Shown in pieces: positions 16,401 through 28,400 of a stretch of DNA of 64,000 nucleotides (positions are counted from its first letter, which is position 1; each line of letters starts with the position of its first letter). The translations under genes were made by a program, and so were the position numbers. Origin of the DNA: Paenibacillus sp. SC116. Its GTDB lineage: Bacteria > Bacillota > Bacilli > Paenibacillales > Paenibacillaceae. The DNA is taken from the NCBI RefSeq assembly GCF_024733555.1, contig NZ_JANIOF010000001.1:1574856-1638855 (forward strand), written 5' to 3'. A model generated the notes under the pieces. It was not told the DNA's origin, made no database searches, and was given only the letters and a program-made list of their open reading frames with translations.

Positions 16401-19400
16401 TAGGCCAACTGCTTCGCAGTAGCGGTTGGAAGCGTAGATACTGCGGATGCTGAAGGAACATCGGTTAGTTTCAGTATAGTGCCGCTGTAAGCAATGCTCT
16501 GCATCCGTTCTTGCGCTTCGGCCAGCAGCAGCTTAACTCCTCCGTCTTCCAGCATGAACTGAATTCGCTCATCAGGATAAGTAGGGTCGATAGGAAGATA
16601 AGAGCAGCCTGCCTTCAAAATACCTAGCATTCCAATGACTGCAGCAGCCGAACGACCAGTCATAAGCCCAATTGGTTCCTCCCTGTCCACACCAAGCGCG
16701 ATTAGCTGATGCGCCCAACAAGCCGCTTGTTCATTCAGTTGCTGATAGGTCAACACTGTATCAGCTTCGCAGATAGCTATATGATCTGGAGTACGTATAG
16801 CTTGCTCTTCGAACAATCCATGAATTGTCGCTTGTTGCGGATAATCCGTCCTCGTTTGATTGAATTCAGCAATAATCTGCGCGAATTCCTTATCGGCAAG
16901 CAGTGTGAGACTATCAATCGGTTGATTGATGTTCGCGAGAGCCGATTTCAGGATGCATACATAGTGTTCCAGCATTCGCTCCACCGTCTCGTTACGGAAC
17001 AGCTTCGTTGCATATTCCATTTCAAGCCGCAAGCTCTGATCATGCTCTTCTGCGAAAAGAGACAAATCGAATTTGGATATATTCGTGTCTAGATCATAAG
17101 CTTTAAATGGCATCCGATCGTCTGATTCAGACTGGCTCACCACCGAGCTTCTAAGCGTAAATAGCGTATCAAACAAGGGATGTCGACTCACATCTCGCTG
17201 CAGCTTGAGTTTATCCAACAATTCCTCGAATGGATACATCTGATGATCGAATGCCTGCAGCATATGATCTTTCAACTCCATAAGAACTTGATTGAAACTT
17301 TTACTACTTTCTGGTTTGCCGCGAAGTGCCAAGGTGTTAACGAACATACCAAGCGTCCGCTGGACATCCGCATGAGATCGCCCTGCTACAGGTGTTCCTA
17401 TAATGATATCGTCTTGTCCGGTATAGCGATGCAGAAGCACCTGGTAAACCGACAGCAGCACCATAAATACGGTTGTACCTGTCTCAGTGGCAACTTGGTG
17501 AATCCGCTCTAACACATCTGCCTCTTCAATGGTAACCGACACCCCTGCGCCTTCATGACTTTGAACAGATGGACGGCGGTAATCAGTAGGTAATGCGAGT
17601 ACAGGAATGTCGTTCGCATACGTTTGCAGCCAGAATCGTTCATCCCGCTCCATAGCTCCGCTTGTTGTGAGTTCATCCAACCATACTGCGTAGTCTTTGT
17701 ATTGAATACGCGGCTCAGCAGGGTTGACTCCTTTACAAATTGCTTGGAACTCCGCCGTCATAATCTCACTCGACACACCATCGGCTATCGTATGGTGCAT
17801 ATCGAGCAGCAAATATTTCTTATCGCCAATGGATACCAACTCTGCTCGCAGCAGCGGTGCCACCGTCAAGTCAAATGGACGGACAAACGCCTTCATCTTA
17901 TCTTCCAGTACTACCCTTTCCTCGCCGATTGTCTTGCCCGCTCCAAGATCGGATCGCGTCAGTTCAAAAGGTACATGATCATGAACCCTCTGGTAATACT
18001 GTTCAGCGCTCAGTTCGAAGGACGTACGGAATACCTCATGCCGTTCAATAAGCTTATTTAACGTATACTCGATTGTATCAGGCGTAATCGTATCATTTAT
18101 CTCCAGCACAGACGGAACATTATAAGTCGTATTGCCCGGTTGCAAATCATTGATTATCAACAATCTCTTCTGTGAAGACGTAATTGGATAAAGTGCTCGC
18201 TTCTCTACAGGTTCCAAAGGCTTGAATCTAGCAGGAGCAGCCTTCTGAATGCGTTCTGCCTGATCTCTAAGTGTCGGCGCTTCGAACAGCACACGGAGTG
18301 GCAATGCAACGTTGAATTCTTTGTTTATTCGGGACAGTAGTACAGATGCATGAAGCGAGTGACCACCAATCTCAAAGAAGTTATGTTCTGCTCCTACCCG
18401 TTCTACACCGAGTAACTCCTTCCAAAGATACGCCAACCGCTCCTCCACTACGCCATCTAGGGCTGCATAATCTTCCTCATTCTCTCCCAATTCAGGTAGC
18501 GGCAGCGCCTTGCGGTCGATTTTCCCGTTGGTTGTGAGTGGCAACTGCGGCAGCTCCATAAAGGCTAATGGCATCATATAAGCTGGCAATACAGCAGCTA
18601 ATTGTTCCTTCAATGCAGTGACTCGAATCTCTTCACCTTCGCTGACCGAATAATAAGCGCAAAGTATTTTCTCTCCACGAAGCTCATGTACAATGACTAC
18701 TGAATCCTTCACACCATGATGCTGCAGTAATTGAGCTTCAATTTCTCCCAATTCGATACGGAATCCACGGATCTTCACCTGATGGTCACTTCGCCCAGCA
18801 TACACAATGGATCCATCCGGCAGCCATCTAGCTAGGTCACCTGTTCGGTACATTCGTTCATCCGCTACAAATGGGTTAGCGAGAAATCTTTCCTCGGTTA
18901 ATTCAGGTTGATTCCAATAACCTCGAGCCAGTCCTATTCCTGCAATATAAAGCTCACCTGTAACACCAATCGGCTGTAACTGATGCTGTGAATTCAGAAT
19001 ATAGACCTGACAATTGTCGATAGGTTTACCAATAGGAATCGTGCCACCCGCCCCATCAACCTTGCAAAACGTCGCCACGACCGTATTTTCAGTAGGCCCG
19101 TAATTGTTGTACAGTTCGTATTGTTTCGGCTTATAGCGTTGGAGTCTATCGCCTCCCGTTAGCAGAACCCGCAGCGAACGGTTATCTAGCTCCATAAAGT
19201 GTTCGCACAACTGCGTTGGTAAAAAGCTAATGCTGATTTGATTTCGGTTCATAAATTCGTTCAACTGGAAAGGATCCAACCTAATCTCGGAATCAACTAC
19301 GTAGATAGATGCACCGACTAACAGATAGGGGAATATTTCCCATGCGCTTGCATCAAATCCCACTCCAGCATACAAGGTGCTGCGGTCGCTATGACTAACG

Positions 19401-22400
19401 CTATACTCCTTTTGATGCCAATTGCATAAATTCACAAGTGAACGATGTTCAACCATAACCCCTTTTGGTCTTCCCGTTGTACCTGACGTATAGATCACAT
19501 ACGCTAAATCATCTGACAGGTTGACAGGGATCAGGTTTGAATCGTCTTCATGGTAATGGTTAACATTTTCCAACTCTAACTTCTTACCGTCGAACACGAC
19601 CCGCTCACTCCAATGTTCGTGGAGTAATAATACGTTCGCCCCAGAGTCCTGAAGCATGTAATGAACGCGCTCTAGCGGATATTCCGGATCAATAGGAACA
19701 TATGCCCCTCCTGCCTTTAGAGTGGCAAGAATACCGATAATCAACTCTGGCGAACGCTCTGCCATAATACAAACTAACTGATTATCTTCCACGCCCTCAG
19801 CTCTAAGCGTGCGAGCCAGTCGATTCGCCTGTTCATTAAGTTGACGGTACGTGATCTCGTTGCCATGGTGAACAATGGCTACCCGATTAGGTATGCGATC
19901 CACCTGTTCTTCAAATAACTGCTGGATCGTTTTCTCGCCTATAGACGCTGCATAGCTAACGGTCGAATTATTGAAAACTTCCAATAACTGATACTCTTCT
20001 TCCTTCGTTATCAGCTCTAGCTCCTTCACACTGGCATGAGGATTGGTTGCAATTTGATCCATAATATGAATCAAATGATTCTTAATCTGTTCTATACTCG
20101 CTTGGTCATATATGGATGCGTTATACTCCATCCGCAAGACAATTTCTTCGTCCGGTACGACGATGAGATTCAGATCATAATTCGTCTGTTCAACGACCTC
20201 TATATTTGAAATATCAAGTTTATCCCTACTGTCACTTTCCACATCTACAGCATTTTGGTCGACTGGATAGTTTTCAAATACGATAATATGGTCAATTAAG
20301 CCCTGCTTCTGATTACTCATCGCCTGGATCTCATACAGCGGGTATGATTCATAGGCCTGAGAGGCAATCGCTTGATCCTGCACCTTTCGCATTACTTCTG
20401 CAACCGTCGAACTTTCCTCACAACGAATACGTACAGGAATGGTGTTGATAAATAAGCCGAGCATCGTTTCAATACCTGGAATTTCAGCTGGCCTTCCTGA
20501 TACCACATTTCCGAAGACAACATCATCCGTATCATTATAGGCTTGCAGCAAAATTCCCCAAGCAGTTTGAATCAACGTATTCACTGTTACCTGCTGATTT
20601 TTAGCAGCCCGTTGGATACGTTGGGTCAGTTCCTTACCTAGAGAACCAACTACCTTCTGCGCAGCATACTCTTCAGCTTTCACCCCAGTTTTCGCTTGCG
20701 GAATTAACGTCTGATGCTCGTAGCCCGCGAGATAATTAGCCCAATATTGGCCAGCAGCTTCTGAATCTTGCTGTGCTAGCCATTCGAAATACTGGCGATA
20801 CGGCCATGCTTTGCCCAGTGCAGGTTCTTTATTTTGCAGAATTGCTTCATATATGGAGAATACTTCATTCGCAACAATGAATAAGCACCAACCATCCATT
20901 AATATATGATGGAAGCTCCATATGAACTGATACGTTGTTTCTCCCGTTCGAACGACTGACATCCGCATCAGTTCATCCTGACTAAGGTCAAAACCTTTGA
21001 CCCTATCAGCAACAACTAATTTGTCAAAGTGATGCTGACGACCATGTTCATCTACTGTTCGAAGGTCTTCGTAACAGAATCGTATTCTACTATTCTGAAA
21101 CACTACTTGTATGGCTTGACCGTTCCAACCGGCATAGAAATTTGTCCGCAGCACATCATGGCGTTGAGTCAATTGTTCCAGACTCTTCTCAAACAGGTCT
21201 ACATTCAGATTTCCTTCTATTGTAAATGTCATTTGCTCGAAATAGGCTCCAGAATTCGGTTCCATCATCGTGTGGAACTGCATTCCCTTTTGCATCGGTG
21301 TCAACGGGTACACATTCTCGATTGGACCTAAATGTGCAGTATCCTTGGTCAACTGTTCTAGTTCTTGTAAAGACATATCGGTAATGAGGAAATCGCTCGG
21401 TGTCCGTTCAGTCCGCTCTTGAGCTGCACAATGTGCAATAATTGCTTGAAGCTTCGAACGGAACAATCCTGCCAACTTCTCTATCGTTTCCATATGATAT
21501 TGCTTATGAGAATAGCTAAAAGTAAATTCTAATGCGCCATCTACGACCATACCATTGATCTCTAGTACATAAGGGCTGGTCATATTCTGACTCATTGCTG
21601 CTCCAGACGAATAGGAAGAAAACGTCAATTCATTCTGATTCAAATCTTGATCGAACTGTCCCAAATAGTTGAAGCTGATTTCCGGTTCGACGGTACATCC
21701 AATATCTTCAGCTTGGTCGGACAAATATTTCACAATCCCGTACCCAATGCCTTTACTCGGAATCTGATGCAAGTTCTCCTTCACGCTCTTGATCAAGAAG
21801 CTCAAATCCCCTACAGCATCCATATCCAACACTACTGGATACTGGCTTGTAAACCATCCGACCGTTCGATTAATGTCAATATCCGCAAGGATTTCTTCCC
21901 TGCCATGCCCTTCTAGATTCAAAAGGACACTTTTCACTCCGGACCAATCATGAATAGCTATTCCGAGTGCTGTCAATAGCAGGTCATTCATGTCCGTATT
22001 GTATGCACGGTGCGCGTGCTTCAACAACTTCTCTGTCTCTTCCTGTGTCCACTTCACCGACACGTTGTGAATGTCTCGCAGCAGAGCAGGTTCAGAGTTG
22101 AAATCCCTCGGTAAGGACGGAACATCAATATTGCAGATAGAGCTCCAATATTTACGCTCGTTCTTCATCGCAGAACTGTTTGCATATGCTGACAACTGTT
22201 CTGCCCATAACTGGAAGGAATTTGTCTTATTTGGTAATTGAATATCCTGTCCTTTAACAGCCTGCTCATAACCTGTCGCCAAGTCTTCAAACAATATACG
22301 CCACGATACCCCGTCAACGGCCAAATGATGAATAGCAATAAGTAAATGATCCCCGTCTACACAGCGGAATAGAATGATTTTCATGAGCGGGCCGTTCGTC

Positions 22401-25400
22401 AGTTCGATACTGCCTTGGATTTCGCTTGCCTTATCAGCGATTGCCTGAGAACAATCTTCCGCTCCTTTAAAATCAACCATTTCAAAATGATACAGCTCAC
22501 CTTCATCAATTCCACGATTCCAAGCCATATACCCCTGTTCCGTGCGACGGAACACCATACGTAGACCATCATGATGTTCTGCTATTTTGCGCAGCGCCTT
22601 ACGAAGCGCCGCTTCCTCGAAACGTTGTTCACGATACAACATTACTGCTTGATTAAAGTGATGTTGGTCTGTGAAATGCTGCTCGAAGAACCAATGCTGA
22701 ATCGGTGTTAACTCGGCTTGTCCCTTTACCTCGCCTTGATCCGCAATGATGCCTAACGGCTGCACATACTGGCTTAGCTCTGCGATAGTAGCATTTTTGA
22801 ACATATGCTTCATTTCCAGCTTATAACCAGCTTGATGGAGCCTTGAGGATACCTGGATCGACTTAATGGAGTCGCCCCCGAGCTCAAAGAAATTATCTTG
22901 GATCCCAATCGCCTCAACTCCCAGTACAGCCTGCCACACGGAAGTGAGCAGTTGTTCCAGTAATGTACGTGGCGCCACATACTCTGTACCTGAAGCAAAG
23001 TTCCCCTCTACCAAAGACAATGCTTTGCGGTCAACTTTCCCATTAGACGTAAGAGGAATATGATCCAGTTGCACAAAGAAGGATGGAATCATATAGGTCG
23101 GCAGTTGCTGCACTAGTGAGCTTCTAAGATCCGCTGCCGTAAGCTGTGTATCTGCTGCGAAATAAGCGCAAAGCAACAACTGCCCTGCTTCGTCTGCTCT
23201 TGGAATGACGACAGCTTCTCTGACCGCTTCCACGTTTAGCAATTGCGTCTCTACTTCGCCGAGCTCAATTCGGTATCCACGAATTTTGACTTGATGGTCG
23301 ATTCGTCCGAGGTATTCAATATTTCCATTCGGCAGCCAGCGTGCCAAGTCGCCTGTACGATACATACGCTCGTGCGATCGGAACGGAATAGGTACGAATT
23401 TCTCCACAGACAGCTCAGGTCGGTTCAAATATCCACGGGCAAGCTGCACCCCGGCTATGCACAATTCTCCAGGAACACCAATTGGCTGCAGCGTTCCACT
23501 ATTGCTCACTACAAATAATTCGGTATTGTCAATCGGTCGCCCAATTGGTAGAATTTGAAGCTGCTCACCCGTCGAACAATCAAAATACGAGACATCGATA
23601 GTCGCTTCTGTTGGCCCGTACAAGTTAATCAACTTCGTCATGCCACCGCGGTATAGCAATGAGTTGAATCGTTCCGCTACTTCCACATTCAGTGCTTCAC
23701 CGCTAGCAAATACGTGACGCAGGCTTTCGAGCTTGCCTAGCCCAGCCTCTTGCTGCGTCTTTATATACTCAAGAAATACAGACAGCATCGAAGGCACAAA
23801 ATGCATCGTTGTCACATGATGCCGCGCAATCGCTTCTACGATCTGCCCAGGATCCTTCTCACCGCCCGGTTGAAGAAATACAACTGTTGCGCCTTGAATT
23901 GCCCACCAGAACTGCTCCCATACAGATACATCGAAGTTGTACGGTGTTTTTTGCAAAATAACATCTGCCGCTCCAATTGGATATTGCTTCTGCATCCAAT
24001 GAAGGCGATTGACGAGCGAGCAGTGTTCTATCATAACGCCTTTTGGGTTCCCTGTAGTGCCTGATGTATAAATCACATACGCCAGATGCTCAGATTCTGC
24101 AGCCAATGGTAGATTGGAACTATCCCCTTGGTACAACTCTCCCTGATCCGCAATTACGAGTGAAATATCCGAGTTAAGACTCGTAAGTTCCTCATTTGCA
24201 AGCGCACCTTCTTGATCACCTCTTGCCAGCAGTTGATGAAGACTATGTTCGAAGCGCTGCTGTGTGACAATTACGTTTGCACCGCTGTCCTGCAACATGT
24301 ATCGGATACGTTCCTCAGGAAGCGCGGGATCGATCGGTAAGTAAGCTCCGCCTGCCTTTAGAATGGATAGTAAGGCTATGGACATTTCTGCCGAACGTTC
24401 CATCATTACCGCGACGATTTGATCAGGCTGAACACCTAGTTGCTGCAATCGACGTGCTGCTTGGTTCGTTCGTAGGTTCAACTCTTGATACGTAAGCTGG
24501 GCATCGTCAAACACAACAGCAACTTGCTCAGGCATCGTTGCCACTACATGCTCAAATTGGCCAACGATCGTCGTTTGGTCAGGGTACTCAGCCGCTGTAT
24601 CATTGAAAACCTCAATGATTTGTATTCTCTCTTCCGGCGTAATCATGTCAACGGAGGAAAGCTTCGCTTGCGGGTTATCCAATATTACGTCGATCAATTG
24701 CAACAAATGTTGAGACATACGCTGCATGCTTTCCGGAGTGTACAGAGAAGTAGCGAAGTCGAAGCTGCACACCAGATCTTCTCCTTGCTCATTTGCCTGG
24801 AAGATGAGATCGAATTTAGCAACTGTGTGTCCTGTCGGGTATGGCTTCCAATGTACGCCCTCCATACTTAGACTTGTCTCTTCGGTATTTTGCAGCACAA
24901 ACATCGTATCGAACAATGGCTGGCGACCTAGATCCCTACGGACATTTAGTTTCTCTACTAGCTCCTCGAATGGATAATCCTGATTCTCATAAGCTTCTAG
25001 AGCATGTTCCTTAATTTCCATCACATAGTCATAGAACGTTTTATCGCCCGACGGCCGCGTTCGAAGCGCAAGCGTATTCACGAACATACCAATTAAGCGC
25101 TCCAAATCTGCATGAGGCCTTCCAGCAATAGGTGTTCCTACAATAACGTCCTCTTGTCCGGTATATTTGTGCAGCAGTGCTGTGTATGCCGCAAGCAGTA
25201 CCATATAAAGCGTGGATCCCGTATGTGCTGCAAGCTGTCTCAGCCTCTCACTTCTCTGTTTACCTATTACAAATTCGATCGAATCTCCCTCAAAACGCTG
25301 TATTGCCGGCCTTACAAAATCGGTAGGCATATTAAGTACAGGAATCTCTCCTTGGAACACATCAAGCCAGAATGATTCCTGCTGTTTTCTCTGCTCTGTC

Positions 25401-28400
25401 TGCAGATCATCTAGCTGCCAAGCTGCATAATCCTTATATTGAATTCGCAGCGGCGGCAGTACATCATCACGATACAAGCTGAATAGCTCATGAGTGAGTA
25501 CATCTAACGACACTCCATCCGAAATGATATGATGCATATCGAATAAAAGGATGTGCTGATCTTGCTCCATTTCAATGACTGCTGCTCGCATAAGCGGTGG
25601 CTGGTGAAATTCAAATGGACGCACGAACTCACGTATATTGTCCTCGATTGCTCCTTCTGCCTTCGTGAACTCCATGGCAAAGTCCACTTTCGCATGCACC
25701 CGCTGTACTGGTTCACCGTTAACAATTTCGAAGCTAGTACGGAGGGTATCATGTCGATCTATCAATGTCCTGAATGCCTCTTTCAGCCGTTCCACATCTA
25801 ACGTACCCGCAACGCTCATCGCTCCAGGCATATTGTAGTTAAGCTCCGCCCCTTCGATCTGATTCAGAATGAACAGTCGTTTTTGAGCCGATGATACAGC
25901 ATAATAGTCGCTCTCCTCGATTACGGGAATAGACACATGCGCTTGCTTTTCTCTACCTGTGATCAAATCCGCCAATTGTGCAATCGTCGGGAATTGAAAG
26001 ATATCGCGCAAAGACAAGCTCCAGTTCATATCTTTATGAATTTTGACTATTAGCGTTGTTGCACGCAGCGAATGTCCACCGATATCAAAAAAGTTGTCCG
26101 TCACGCCTACTCTATGAATACCGAGCACCTCCTGCCATATTCGCACGAGTTGTACTTCAAATACATTCCGCGGTGCAACATATTCGGCCGCAGCTTGTAC
26201 GCCACCTTCCGGCGTAGGCAGTGCTCTACGGTCCATTTTTCCATTGGCTGTAAGCGGGATTGTATCTAAGAACACATAATGCATCGGTACCATATACGAC
26301 GGCAGCTTACGTATCAAATGTTCACGTAGTTCAGATACATCAGGCAGATTAGCAGGATGGGCCACCACGTATGCACATAAATACTTCTCTCCATGTGCGT
26401 CCTGTCTGTCTAGTACGACAGCTTCCTTCACAGAAGAATGAGCCCTTAATACTGCCTCTATCTCCCCTAGCTCAATCCGGTATCCACGAATTTTGACTTG
26501 ATGATCGATTCGTCCGAGATATTCAATATTTCCATCCGGCAGCCAGCGTGCCAGATCGCCTGTGCGATACATACGCTCGTCCGCTCGGAACGGAATAGGT
26601 ACGAATTTCTCCGCAGTCAGCTCAGATCGGTTCAAATATCCACGGGCAAGCTGCACCCCGGCTATGCACAATTCTCCAGGAACACCTATTGGCTGCAGCG
26701 TTCCACTATTGCTCACTACAAATAATTCGGTATTGTCAATCGGTCGCCCGATTGGTACAAGTTGTAGCGAATCACCCGTCGAACAATCAAAATACGAGAC
26801 ATCGATAGTCGCTTCTGTTGGCCCGTACAAGTTAATTAACTTCGTCATGCCACCGCGGTATAGCAATGAGTTGAATCGCTCCGCTACCTCCACATTCAGT
26901 GCTTCACCGCTAGCAAATACGTGACGCAGGCTTTCGAGCTTGCCTAGCCCAGCCTCCTGCTGCGTCTTCATATACTCAAGAAATACAGACAGCATCGAAG
27001 GCACAAAATGCATCGTTGTCACATGATGCCGCGCAATCGCTTCTACAATCTGCCCAGGATCCTTCTCACCGTCTGGTTGAAGAAATACAACTGTTGCGCC
27101 TTGAATAGCCCACCAGAACTGCTCCCATACAGATACATCGAAGTTGTACGGTGTTTTTTGCAAAATAACATCTGCCGCTCCAATTGGATATTGCTTCTGC
27201 ATCCAATGAAGGCGATTGACGAGCGAGCGGTGTTCTATCATAACGCCTTTTGGGTTCCCTGTAGTGCCTGATGTATAAATCACATACGCCAGATGCTCAG
27301 ATTCTGCAGCCAATGGTAGATTGGAACTATCCCCTTGGTACAACTCTCCCTGATCCGCAATTACGAGTGAAATATCCGAGTTAAGACTCGTAAGTTCCTC
27401 ATTTGCAAGCGCACCTTCTTGATCGCCTCTTGCCAGCAGTTGACGGAGACTATATTCGAATCGCTGCTGCGTAACAATTACGTTAGCGCCGCTGTCCTGC
27501 AACATGTATCGGATACGTTCCTCAGGAAGCGTAGGGTCAATTGGTAAGTAAGCTCCGCCTGCCTTTAGAATGGCTAGTAATGCTATGGGCATTTCTACCG
27601 AGCGTTCCATCATTACAGCAACAATCTGATCTGGCTCAACGCCTAGCTGCTGCAATCGACGCGCTGCTTGGTTCGTTCGTAGGTTCAACTCTTGATACGT
27701 AAGCTGGGCATCGTCAAACACAACAGCGACTTGCTCCGGCATCGCTGCTACCACCTGCTCAAATTGGCCAACGATCGTCGTCTGGTCAGGATACTCAGCT
27801 GCTGTATTGTTGAACATATTCGTAATTAACTTGCGTTCTTCCTCTGCTACAATTTCATACCGATCCACAGCTAACTCTGGATGAAGCACAACTTGCTGGA
27901 TCAGTTCAATCAGGTGGGTGCTCATTCGCCGAACCATATCGGCTTCATAACGTGCAGCATTATACCGGAAGCTAATTTCAAGTGTTCGTCCCGGTGCAAT
28001 CAAGACGTCGAAATCATAATTTGTTTGTTCAAATCCTTCAAAGCCAGTAATGTTGACGAGCCTGGATTCTTCCTCGCCTTCTTTGCCCATAATCTCGTCG
28101 GAAATCGGATAGTTCTCGAATACAATGATGTGCTGAATAAGCTTCTGCTTTAGCATAGACCCAGCTTGAATATCAGCTAATGACATATACGAATACCTAT
28201 TCGAATCAATGAACGCAGATTGAACTCGGCTCAGTATTGCTGCGAATGTATCACCTTCCACTGCGTCTACCTTAACAGGAATGGTATTTATAAATAAGCC
28301 GACCATATCTTCGACACCAACAACCTCATCTGGACGGCCTGATACGACAGTGCCAAATACAATATCCCGCGATCCGTTATACTTTTGGAGCAATAGCCCC

